64,000 nucleotides of DNA, from NCBI GenBank assembly GCA_039805905.1, contig JBDIVM010000002.1, positions 620,001 to 684,000 of the forward strand. The letters are read 5' to 3'. The DNA comes from Thermohalobaculum sp039805905. Its GTDB lineage: Bacteria > Pseudomonadota > Alphaproteobacteria > Rhodobacterales > Rhodobacteraceae. Position numbers and translations under genes: made by a program. Positions 42,967 through 51,030 of this stretch are shown piece by piece. Numbering within the stretch: the stretch's first letter is position 1; the number at the start of each line of letters is the position of its first letter. The notes beneath the pieces were generated by a model that was given only the letters and a program-made list of their open reading frames with translations, ran no database searches and was not told the origin of the DNA.

Positions 42967-44061
42967 ATGGCTGGAGCGGGACCGAAGGTAGCACTGATCA
43001 CCGGCATCACCGGCATCACCGGTCAGGATGGGGCTTATCTGGCCGAGCTTCTGCTCGGTCGGGGCTATATCGTACACGGAATCAAGCGCCGTGTGTCGAG
43101 CTTCAACACCGAGCGGATCGACCATCTCTATAAAGACCCGCACGATCCGGAAGCGCGGCTCTTCCTGCATTACGGCGACGTGACCGATGCCACCAACGTC
43201 ATCCGTATCATCCACGAGACGCAGCCCGACGAAATATACAACCTTGCCGCGCAGAGCCACGTCCAGGTAAGTTTCGAGACCCCGGAATACACGGCCAATG
43301 TCGATGCTCTCGGCACACTTCGCCTGCTCGAGGCAATCCGGCTGCTGGATCTTGGTTCCAAGACACGCTTTTACCAGGCCTCAAGCTCCGAGCTTTACGG
43401 CATCGCCGCCGAGGAGCCGCAGTCCGAGACCACGCCATTCAGACCGCGCTCGCCCTATGCGGCAGCCAAGCTCTATGCCTACTGGATCACCGTCAATTAT
43501 CGCGAAGCCTATGGGCTTCACGCCTCGAACGGGATTCTATTCAACCATGAGAGCCCGATCCGCGGTGAGACCTTCGTCACGCGCAAGATCACCCGGGCGG
43601 TCGCCGCAATCTCGAAGGGCCTGCAGGAGACGCTCTTCATCGGCAATCTCGATGCCCGACGGGATTGGGGTCATGCCCGCGACTTTGTTGCGGGCATGTG
43701 GTGCATGCTGCAGCAGCCCGAACCTGACGACTATGTGCTGGCCACGGGACGATCGCACAGCGTACGCGACTTCGTCGAGTGTGCATTCGCCGAGATAGGC
43801 GACACAATAGTCTGGCAGGGCACGGGCGCCGAAGAGGTAGGCCTCGTGGCAGGTCGGACCGCACCGGTCATCCGGGTGGATCGACGGTATTTCCGTCCCT
43901 CGGAAGTAGATTATTTGCGCGGGGATGCCTCGAAGGCGCAGAGGCGCCTCGGCTGGACCGCGAAAACGGACTTCAAGGCGCTCGTCGCCGAGATGGTGAA
44001 GTCCGACCTCGCCCGCTTGTCGGGTGGAACACAACCGTTTCGCGAGAGCCGCTATGGCTGA
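42967..44061 (+). CDS. gmd: GDP-mannose 4,6-dehydratase
   Basis: A 364-residue SDR-extended enzyme that makes GDP-4-keto-6-deoxymannose, precursor of GDP-L-fucose. Landmarks are GIKRRVSSFNTERIDHLY, SHVQVSFETPEYTANVDALGTLRLLEAIR, the active-site FYQASSSELYG and YAAAKLYAYWI, and NGILFNHESPIRGETFVTRKI. The glycine-rich cofactor loop is three residues longer than usual because ATCACCGGC is repeated (42997-43023), giving TGITGITGQDG. The enzyme is otherwise intact. It overlaps fcl by eight bases. Confidence 0.93.
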   Translation: MAGAGPKVALITGITGITGQDGAYLAELLLGRGYIVHGIKRRVSSFNTERIDHLYKDPHDPEARLFLHYGDVTDATNVIRIIHETQPDEIYNLAAQSHVQVSFETPEYTANVDALGTLRLLEAIRLLDLGSKTRFYQASSSELYGIAAEEPQSETTPFRPRSPYAAAKLYAYWITVNYREAYGLHASNGILFNHESPIRGETFVTRKITRAVAAISKGLQETLFIGNLDARRDWGHARDFVAGMWCMLQQPEPDDYVLATGRSHSVRDFVECAFAEIGDTIVWQGTGAEEVGLVAGRTAPVIRVDRRYFRPSEVDYLRGDASKAQRRLGWTAKTDFKALVAEMVKSDLARLSGGTQPFRESRYG

Positions 44062-45004
44062 GCTTCCGTTCAGGCTCGCTGGCAAGCGGATATGGGTCGC
44101 AGGCCATCGCGGCATGGTCGGAAGCGCGCTGATGCGCCGCCTCGCGCGGGAGGACTGCACGCTTCTGACGGCCGACCGTGCCGAGCTCGATCTCGAGGAT
44201 GCAGGAGCGGTTTCGCGGTGGATGGCGGCAGCAAGACCCGATGCGATCTTTCTCGCTGCGGCGAAAGTCGGCGGGATCCGCGCCAATCAACGCTGCCCGG
44301 TCGAGTTCCTGCGCAACAACCTGCTGATCGCCACCAGCGTGATCGGGGCCGCGCACCGGATTGGCGTGGAAAAGGTCCTGTTCCTCGGTTCGTCCTGCAT
44401 CTATCCGCGCCTCGCCCCGCAACCAATCCCGGAGGACGCGCTGCTTACCGGGCCGCTCGAGAAGAGCAACGAAGCCTATGCGATTGCCAAGATCGCCGGC
44501 ATCAAGCTCTGTCAGGCCTATCGCCAGCAATACGGCGCCGATTTCATAGCCGCGATGCCCACGAACCTCTACGGGCCGGGCGACAATTACGACCTTGAGA
44601 CAAGCCATGTGCTGCCCGCCCTGTTGCGCAAGGCGCATGAAGCGCGCGAACGAGGCGCCGGGGAACTCGTGATCTGGGGCTCCGGCCGTCCACGGCGGGA
44701 ATTCCTGCACGTCGACGATTGCGCCGATGCACTCGTGCATGTGATGCAACATTATTCCGATGCAGCGCCGATCAATATCGGATTTGGCAAGGATATTGCC
44801 ATTTCTGAGCTGGCACGGCTCGTGATGCGCGTGGTCGGACTCGAGGGCCGCGTGGTAACCGACCCCGCTTCTCCCGACGGAACGCCAAGGAAGCTCCTCG
44901 ATGTCAGCCGTCTGAACGCCCTCGGCTGGGCACCTGCGATACCCCTGGAAGAGGGAATCCGGATGGCCTACGCCACCGCACCCTTCGCCGCGGCGACCGC
45001 ATGA
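44054..45004 (+). CDS. fcl: GDP-L-fucose synthase
   Basis: A 316-residue epimerase/reductase that converts the Gmd product to GDP-L-fucose. Motifs are KRIWVAGHRGMVGSALMRRL, AAAKVGGIRANQRCPVEFLRNNLLI, LFLGSSCIYPRLAPQPIPEDALLTGPLEKSNEAYAIAKIAG with the YAIAK active site, and MPTNLYGPGDNYD. It begins within the end of gmd and its stop overlaps the next gene by four bases, so gmd, fcl and the glycosyltransferase form one coupled unit. Confidence 0.94.
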   Translation: MAELPFRLAGKRIWVAGHRGMVGSALMRRLAREDCTLLTADRAELDLEDAGAVSRWMAAARPDAIFLAAAKVGGIRANQRCPVEFLRNNLLIATSVIGAAHRIGVEKVLFLGSSCIYPRLAPQPIPEDALLTGPLEKSNEAYAIAKIAGIKLCQAYRQQYGADFIAAMPTNLYGPGDNYDLETSHVLPALLRKAHEARERGAGELVIWGSGRPRREFLHVDDCADALVHVMQHYSDAAPINIGFGKDIAISELARLVMRVVGLEGRVVTDPASPDGTPRKLLDVSRLNALGWAPAIPLEEGIRMAYATAPFAAATA

Positions 45005-46317
45005 GCCACAGCGCCTTCGAGAACGCGGAACTCGGATCGGATCAGGCAGAGCTCGGTGGCTCGCCGGAGCGTGGGCGGATCATTGCGATCAATCGCTTCT
45101 ACTGGCCCGATTCCGCCGCGACGAGCCAGCTCCTGACCGATCTGATGGAACACATCGCCCCGATGGGATGGTCGGAGCCGACGGTCATCACGAGCCGGAT
45201 GCTCTATGGCGATCCGGACGCGCGCCTTACGCGCCTGGAGACCCGTGGCAGCGTCACCATCCGGCGTGTCTGGACCTCGCGCTTTGGCCGGGACCGGCTG
45301 GCCGGCCGGATGATCGACTATGTGAGCTTCTATGTCTCGGCGTTCCTGACCCTGCTGATCACCGCCCGCCGCGATGACGTGGTCCTGGTCACGACCGATC
45401 CGCCGCTGTTCACGATACTTGCCCGGCTTGCTACCTTGTTCCGGCGCGCCAAGCTGGTGACCTGGAACCACGACCTCTATCCGGAGGTCGCGGCGGCACT
45501 GGGGTTCGGCTGGGCCGGTGGCAGGGCGGGCAGCCTGCTGCGCCGGCTCCGCAATGGCGCGCTCGAGGCCGCTGTCGCAAACATTGCCATCAGCGAGGCA
45601 AGCGCCGAGCGGATCCGCTGTGAACTCCCGAACACCAGCAATGTTTCGGTGATCGAAAACTGGTGCGATGGAAGCATTCGCCCCATCCGGCCGATGGAGA
45701 ACCCGCTGCGCGCAGCCTGGGGCCTGAGCGACCGTTTCGTCATCGGTTACTCGGGAAATCTCGGCCGCGCTCACATCCCGAGCATGGTCGCGGAGCTCCT
45801 TCGCCGGAGTGCGGGCATTCCGCGGCTGACCTGGCTCTTCATCGCCGAGGGAGCGGGCATGTCCGAGATCAGGGCGCTCGCCGCCGAGCTGCCGAGCGGC
45901 TTGGTCCAGATCCGACCGTATCAGGATCGCTCGGACCTCGCATATTCGCTTTCCGTTCCGGATCTTCATCTGGTCAGTCTCGATCCGGATTGCGAGGGCC
46001 TGTTGTTCCCCTGCAAACTCTATGGGATCCATGCCGCAGGGCGTCCCACCCTCTATCTCGGCGCGCGCGAGAGCGAGGTCGCCAAGCAGCTTGAGAAACA
46101 CGACACAGGGGTCATGCTGGATGTCTCGCGGCCAGATATCTGGAGCGCGACGTTGATGCGCTTGATGGCGGATCCGTCGACGCTCGCCGCCATGGGCGAG
46201 CGCGCAAGAGCCCGTCACGAGGCCAGGACGCGCCGCCCGGCGATGAGTGCCTGGTGCGCGCATCTCGCCTCTGTCGCACAGACCTCTGGGCGGCCTGTCA
46301 ATCGGCATGCGACATGA
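45001..46317 (+). CDS. GT4-type glycosyltransferase (WcaI-like)
   Basis: A 438-residue GT-B glycosyltransferase. It starts with a 25-residue tail, then RIIAINRFYWPDSAATSQLLTDL, TWNHDLYPEVAAALGFG and the acceptor-side region. The donor site has DPDCEGLLFPCKLYGI, matching WcaI-type enzymes of colanic-acid-like clusters. A fucose or hexose transfer role is likely since gmd and fcl lie just before. It shares ATGA with the fcl stop. Confidence 0.82.
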   Translation: MSHSAFENAELGSDQAELGGSPERGRIIAINRFYWPDSAATSQLLTDLMEHIAPMGWSEPTVITSRMLYGDPDARLTRLETRGSVTIRRVWTSRFGRDRLAGRMIDYVSFYVSAFLTLLITARRDDVVLVTTDPPLFTILARLATLFRRAKLVTWNHDLYPEVAAALGFGWAGGRAGSLLRRLRNGALEAAVANIAISEASAERIRCELPNTSNVSVIENWCDGSIRPIRPMENPLRAAWGLSDRFVIGYSGNLGRAHIPSMVAELLRRSAGIPRLTWLFIAEGAGMSEIRALAAELPSGLVQIRPYQDRSDLAYSLSVPDLHLVSLDPDCEGLLFPCKLYGIHAAGRPTLYLGARESEVAKQLEKHDTGVMLDVSRPDIWSATLMRLMADPSTLAAMGERARARHEARTRRPAMSAWCAHLASVAQTSGRPVNRHAT

Positions 46318-46348
46318 CGCAAAGTGCCGAAGGTCGTAACTGCTGACG

Positions 46349-46807
46349 ATGCTGCCCGCCAGCCGTCCAGCCGAGCGGCTCGATGATACCGATCACGCAC
46401 GCGCGAAGATGGCCGACGGGACGCCACCCTTAGGCGCGATCAGGTTGGCTCGCGCCGCCTTTTGGGGCCTCCTCGCGGTCGTCTCTGTCCTCGCGCTTTA
46501 CCCGCGGCTGAGCCTGCCCGAGCCGGAACTGACCCGAGGCAGTACGGCCTATTATAACCACGTGCTCGCCTTCGTGACGCTCATGATCGCCGGAGCCATC
46601 GCCTGGCCGCTCGGGCGCCGGCTCGTTGTCGCCCTTGCTGCATATGCCGTCCTGCTCGAGATGGCTCAGAGCTTCTCACCGGGGCGCGAGACGGCGCTCG
46701 ATGATCTTGCCGCGAGCTTTGCCGGGCTCGGGCTCGGTTTGGTTCTGGCAGCGCTTCTTCGCGGTGCCAGGCACCGGAACGACCGGCGCAGCGCGTCAGC
46801 GCCGTGA
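46349..46807 (+). CDS. VanZ-like small membrane protein
   Basis: A 152-residue protein with about four membrane helices. VanZ-family features are LYPRLSLPEPELTRGSTAYYNHVLAFVTL, LLEMAQSFSPGRETALDDLAASFAGLGLG. The family is widespread in polysaccharide loci but its biochemistry is unresolved. A second, frameshifted copy lies at 48.05 kb. The start may instead be the ATG at 46409, which begins closer to the conserved part. Confidence 0.7.
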   Translation: MLPASRPAERLDDTDHARAKMADGTPPLGAIRLARAAFWGLLAVVSVLALYPRLSLPEPELTRGSTAYYNHVLAFVTLMIAGAIAWPLGRRLVVALAAYAVLLEMAQSFSPGRETALDDLAASFAGLGLGLVLAALLRGARHRNDRRSASAP

Positions 46808-46835
46808 CTGGCCCGCATGCCAGGAAGCTCGTCTG

Positions 46836-47030
46836 ATGCGGCAGCCGAGCGGTTACGATCGCTGGATCCATGGTCGTACGGCCAACCACGCGGTCCGGAT
46901 GGATGCCTGCTCGTCGGCGCTCCGGCGCGCCGTGAAGCCCGGCTGCCGGGTGCTCGATCTCGACTCCGGAAACGGCGTTATCGCGCAAGGGGGCGCGAGG
47001 GGGACAAGTCAGTTCGCTTTTTCCGTATGA
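46836..47030 (+). pseudogene. Truncated SAM-dependent methyltransferase
   Basis: A 64-codon frame with a good GGAAG ribosome site. It starts like a methyltransferase (YDRWIHGRTANHAVRMDA) and reaches SAM motif I in the form VLDLDSGNG, then ends. The remaining catalytic domain is absent. It could be a decayed copy or the scar of a deletion; the intact methyltransferase 300 bases downstream is a different subfamily. Confidence 0.6.
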
Positions 47031-47332
47031 TGCCAGAGGTTTGTCGCCGGTTATCGGGGGCGTTTCCCGGCTTGAAAATTGCCCGGGTTTGCCCTGGTGT
47101 CCGGCCAGGAAAAAGTCACAAAATATAATGATTTCAATTGTTTGTTGAGATCTGAGCGTGGCTTCGGCATGATTTTCGGATGGCGGGTGTACCCGGGGCC
47201 AGAAGAGACGATCCGTGGTGGGCCCCTGGACAGTTTCGCGTCAGCCGGCGGAATGGCCGGACATGGCGTCTGGCGGGCGGGCGTCGGCTCCCCTGGTGGC
47301 GCTCTCATCGCGTGACCGGCAGCCGAAGCGCC
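47031..47332 (+). promoter_or_regulatory. AT-rich gap with a perfect -10 hexamer
   Basis: About 300 bases between the truncated methyltransferase and the intact one. A TATAAT lies at 47124-47129, preceded by GTCACAAA (47115-47122). I see no good -35 at the right distance. The same GTCACAAA plus AT run occurs at 40685 in the operon leader. This suggests an internal promoter, at low confidence. Confidence 0.35.
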
Positions 47333-48043
47333 GTGACCCAAGCGCAAGGGCATGAGCGAGCGGGCGCTCCGGGGCCGGCCCCGGTCATCAGGGCCTGCGG
47401 CTACAATGATGCCGCGCATACCTGGTCGCATCATTACGTGCTGCCGAAGATCGCGGAGATCCTCGAGGGGCGCGACTGGGGCAAAGACGCGCGGGCGCTC
47501 GATTTCGGGTGCGGCAATGGCGCGCTCGCACAGTGGCTCTCGGAGAGCGGCTTCGAGGTCACCGGCATCGACCCGTCGGCGAGCGGCATCGGCCAGGCAA
47601 GACAGGCCTATCCGGATCTGGCCTTCCATCAACTCGGATCCGATGATGATCTGGATGCGCTCGGCCGCTTCGATCTTGTCACCTCGATCGAGGTCATCGA
47701 ACACTGCTACGATCCCCGGAGCGTGGTGCGGAAGATCCGGCAGCTCCTGAAACCAGGCGGCTTGCTTGTCCTCTCGACGCCCTATCACGGCTATCTGAAG
47801 AACCTCGCCCTGGCGCTCACCGGCAAGATGGACCGGCACTTCACGGCGCTCTGGGATGGAGGCCATATCAAGTTCTTCTCGATCGGGACGCTCTCGACCC
47901 TGCTCATTGAGCAAGGCTTGAAGCCCCTCGAGATCTCCCGGGTCGGCAGGGTTCCCCCGCTTGCGAAGAGCATGGTAGCTGTCGCCGGGCGCCCTCAGGA
48001 GGCGCGCGCGCTCCCACAGACGGACAGGGATGATCCGCGCTGA
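47333..48043 (+). CDS. SAM-dependent methyltransferase (UbiG/Methyltransf-11 type)
   Basis: A protein of about 236 residues with motif I ALDFGCGNGALAQWL, VTGIDPSASGI, DLVTSIEVIEHCYDP and LLKPGGLLVLSTPYHGYLKN. The type is common in capsule clusters and could O-methylate a sugar, for instance a chain end read by the Wzt domain at 57 kb. The start is uncertain: GTG at 47333 or 47312; the frame is open upstream to 47180. The VanZ-like remnant follows after three bases. Confidence 0.72.
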   Translation: MTQAQGHERAGAPGPAPVIRACGYNDAAHTWSHHYVLPKIAEILEGRDWGKDARALDFGCGNGALAQWLSESGFEVTGIDPSASGIGQARQAYPDLAFHQLGSDDDLDALGRFDLVTSIEVIEHCYDPRSVVRKIRQLLKPGGLLVLSTPYHGYLKNLALALTGKMDRHFTALWDGGHIKFFSIGTLSTLLIEQGLKPLEISRVGRVPPLAKSMVAVAGRPQEARALPQTDRDDPR

Positions 48044-48046
48044 CCA

Positions 48047-48499
48047 ATGTATGATAAATTCAAATACCTGCCCGAGCACCGGGCCCGCACTCTTGCCTCC
48101 GAGATCTCCGCGCTGGCGCAACGACGCGCCCGCACCCTGTTCTGGATACTCGGAGTGATCATCACCGGGCTGGCGCTCTATCCGCGGCTGACCCTGCCGG
48201 AGCCGGGGCTGACCGAAGGGGTCACGCCCTATGTCAATCACCTGCTGGCCTTCGTGACGCTTGCAACCATCGGCGCGATCGGCCGGGGCCTGCCGTGGCA
48301 GTTGATCCTCGGCCCTGCGCTCTCGAGGGGTCGCGATCGACCTCGCGCAGAGTTTCTCGCCAGGGCGCGAGACGTCGCTCGACGATCTCCCCGCGAAACC
48401 TGGACGACCTGGCGCGCAGCCGCGCGCCGGTCGGTCACGTCCGCGGGACCGGATGGCGTCTCAGCCAGGGTATCCCGGCATGCGGCCGCGATGCGGTAG
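48047..48499 (+). pseudogene. VanZ-like protein, second copy, frameshifted
   Basis: The first 90 codons match the VanZ-like protein at 46.35 kb (RRARTLFWILGVIITGLALYPRLTLPEPGLTEG, YVNHLLAFVTL). Near 48325 the frame changes: the expected GVAIDLAQSFSPGRETSLDDL is encoded one base out of register. After that the similarity fades. It is therefore a decaying duplicate. The methyltransferase and VanZ pair was probably duplicated as a unit. Confidence 0.7.
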
Positions 48500-48517
48500 G
48501 CGCCAGGGAGACGCCCG

Positions 48518-49489
48518 GTGAAAAACAACACCATCCTCGTCACCGGCGGCGCCGGGTTCCTGGGCTCGCATCTCTGCGACCGCCTGGTCGCGGACGGGCA
48601 TGACGTGGTCTGCGTCGACAATTTCTTCACCGGCTCGAAGCGCAATATCCGGCACCTGCTCGGGCATCCGCGGTTCGAGCTCCTGCGCCACGACGTCACC
48701 TTTCCGCTCTACGTGGAAGTGGACCGAATCTACAACTTTGCCTGCCCGGCTTCGCCGATCCACTATCAGCACGACCCGGTGCAGACGACGAAGACCAGCG
48801 TGCATGGCGCGATCAACATGCTGGGCCTGGCCCGGCGCCTTAACAGCCGGATATTCCAGGCGTCGACATCGGAGGTCTATGGCGATCCAACCGTCCATCC
48901 ACAAAGGGAAGACTACTGGGGCCACGTCAACCCGATCGGACCGCGCTCCTGCTATGACGAAGGCAAGCGCTGCGCCGAGACGCTCTTCTTCGACTATTTC
49001 CGGCAGTGTCAGCTCGAGATCAAGGTGGCGCGGATCTTCAACACGTACGGGCCGCGCATGCAACCGCAAGACGGACGGGTGGTATCGAACTTCATCGTTC
49101 AGGCCCTCAAGGGCGAGCCGATCACGATCTATGGCGATGGCAAGCAGACGCGGTCCTTCTGCTATGTCGATGACCTGATCGAGGGCTGCGTGCGGCTGAT
49201 GAATTCGCCAGCGGAACTGACCGGACCGGTCAACCTCGGCAATCCCGTCGAATTTACAATCCGGACACTGGCCGACACGGTGGTTGGGATTACCGGATCG
49301 GCCTCGAAACTGAGCTTCAAGCCCTTGCCCGAAGACGATCCGCGGCAGCGACAGCCGGATATCAGTCTGGCGCGCGAACGGCTCGGATGGGAGCCGACCT
49401 GCGCGCTGCGAGAAGGACTTGCACGTACGATTGCGTATTTCGACGAGCTGCTCTCCGACGGCGGCGAGAAGGCGCTGGTCGCGGAATGA
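48518..49489 (+). CDS. uxs: UDP-glucuronate decarboxylase (UDP-xylose synthase)
   Basis: A 323-residue SDR-extended enzyme making UDP-xylose from UDP-glucuronate. Typical segments are ILVTGGAGFLGSHLCDRL, VDNFFTGSKRNI, YNFACPASPIHYQ, STSEVYGDPTVHPQ and GPRSCYDEGKRCAETL (the YDEGK active site), RIFNTYGPRM. GGGAG precedes the GTG at 48518. The polymer therefore probably contains xylose. No UDP-glucose dehydrogenase is in the window to feed it. Confidence 0.92.
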   Translation: MKNNTILVTGGAGFLGSHLCDRLVADGHDVVCVDNFFTGSKRNIRHLLGHPRFELLRHDVTFPLYVEVDRIYNFACPASPIHYQHDPVQTTKTSVHGAINMLGLARRLNSRIFQASTSEVYGDPTVHPQREDYWGHVNPIGPRSCYDEGKRCAETLFFDYFRQCQLEIKVARIFNTYGPRMQPQDGRVVSNFIVQALKGEPITIYGDGKQTRSFCYVDDLIEGCVRLMNSPAELTGPVNLGNPVEFTIRTLADTVVGITGSASKLSFKPLPEDDPRQRQPDISLARERLGWEPTCALREGLARTIAYFDELLSDGGEKALVAE

Positions 49490-49793
49490 AGGTGGTCGGC
49501 ATGGCTCCGACCCGCAGATCGGCGGGCGCTGCCCTTGCCTCGATTGGGGGCGGGGTCAGTTCCGGCTCTGGCGCCTGGGTGGGCGAATCCCCCATACGTC
49601 GACGCTTCCGTGAACCTGGAACGTCTGTCTGCCGCCGGGCGATGCGCGAGCCAATAGCCCATCGGGCATCGGAAAGGCGTACCGCGTCGCGCGCGCCTCA
49701 TCGCCGGTTCTGCGATCGGGTGTGCGGCCGGTGCTGGGCAATTCGGGGAGGCTCGCTAGACCGTCGGATTGACACTCAACGGAGCACGAAGAC
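49490..49793. other. Gap between uxs and galE
   Basis: About 300 bases. A frame starting at 49486 runs through but is Arg/Ser-rich with no recognisable domain, and frames on the other strand look equally random. It may be relic DNA. GGAG before the TTG at 49794 belongs to galE. Confidence 0.35.
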
Positions 49794-50816
49794 TTGAACC
49801 GGAAGATCCTGGTCACCGGCGGCGCCGGCTATATCGGCTCCCACTGCTGCAAGCTCCTCGCCGAGAACGGATACAAGCCGATCGTTTACGACAACCTGTC
49901 GACCGGAGATCGGTCATTCGTCAAATGGGGGCCTCTCATCGAGGGGGACATCCGCGATCGGGAAAGAATTGAACGTGTGATCGCTTCCGAAAGCCCGGCG
50001 GCCGTGATGCATTTTGCGGCACTTCTCTCGGTCGAGGAGTCGGTTTCCGCGCCCGAAAGATACTGGTCGGTCAATGTCGGAGGAACACAATCCCTGCTCG
50101 ACGCAATGCGTGCGAACAGCTGCGACAAGCTCGTGTTTTCATCGACCTGTGCGGTCTATGGACAGCCCGAAAGACTTCCGATCAACGAGGAGACGCCGAA
50201 GGACCCCATAAACCCGTATGGCGCTTGCAAGCTCGCAGCCGAGTGGATGATGGAGCACTATGATCGCGCCCATGGTCTGAGATCGGTGCGCCTCAGATAC
50301 TTCAATGCATGCGGCGCTGATCCGGGCGGCGAGGTCGGCTATCATTCAGCAGGACCGCAGCTTCTGCCCCTGGTTCTGGAAGTCGCCTCAGGTCGGCGCC
50401 CGAACATCTCAGTATACGGGGTGGACTATCCGACGCCGGACGGGACGGCAGTCCGCGACTACATCCATGTCACGGACCTCGCGACGGCGCATCTCGCGGC
50501 CCTCGAGCACCTCACCAAGGAGGGCGAGACCCTTGTCGTCAATCTCGGCACGGGTCACGGCGTCTCAGTCGCCGAAATCATCGCCACCGCCGAACGCGTG
50601 ATCGGGTGCGAGATCCCCAGGGTCATGGCACCCCGACGCAAAGGCGATCCGGCGAAGCTGGTTGCAGACCCGACACGGGCCGCGACCACGCTTGGCTGGC
50701 GCGCGGAACGATCGAACCTCGGGGTTGTGATTGGCGACGCCTGGCGGTGGCATCAGGCCCGCTTCGGGGCCTCCATCGGGCCTTCCGGACTTGAGCGCGC
50801 GGCAAAAAATAGATGA
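49794..50816 (+). CDS. galE: UDP-glucose 4-epimerase
   Basis: A 340-residue epimerase interconverting UDP-glucose and UDP-galactose. Conserved parts are KILVTGGAGYIGSH, YDNLSTG, HFAALLSVEESVSAPERYW, SSTCAVYGQP and NPYGACKLAAEWMM (YxxxK site), RYFNACGADPGGEVG. The TTG start has GGAG 11 bases upstream. It provides the galactose donor for the polymer. The gene follows uxs after a 300-base gap. Confidence 0.93.
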   Translation: MNRKILVTGGAGYIGSHCCKLLAENGYKPIVYDNLSTGDRSFVKWGPLIEGDIRDRERIERVIASESPAAVMHFAALLSVEESVSAPERYWSVNVGGTQSLLDAMRANSCDKLVFSSTCAVYGQPERLPINEETPKDPINPYGACKLAAEWMMEHYDRAHGLRSVRLRYFNACGADPGGEVGYHSAGPQLLPLVLEVASGRRPNISVYGVDYPTPDGTAVRDYIHVTDLATAHLAALEHLTKEGETLVVNLGTGHGVSVAEIIATAERVIGCEIPRVMAPRRKGDPAKLVADPTRAATTLGWRAERSNLGVVIGDAWRWHQARFGASIGPSGLERAAKNR

Positions 50817-51030
50817 GGAGTCGCGCTGGAAGTGTCGGGGAAGCAGGCGCCATGCAGCACCCCGCCTGCGATGCAGAAGGCAATCGCACGCTTTCAGCCT
50901 TCCTGGACCCCTTGGTATTGCGGCAGATAGCCAGCCTCCCACGCCAAAGGCCACTTGCGTCGATCTGCCCCCGCGAAAGGGGCCAAAAGTTTGGTCAGGT
51001 CGTCGATGTCTTTCCCGATATCCGGGCCCC

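Noticed and set aside
49486..49797. Frame overlapping the uxs stop
   Set aside because: Arg/Ser-rich, no domain, no similar neighbour; kept as non-coding gap.
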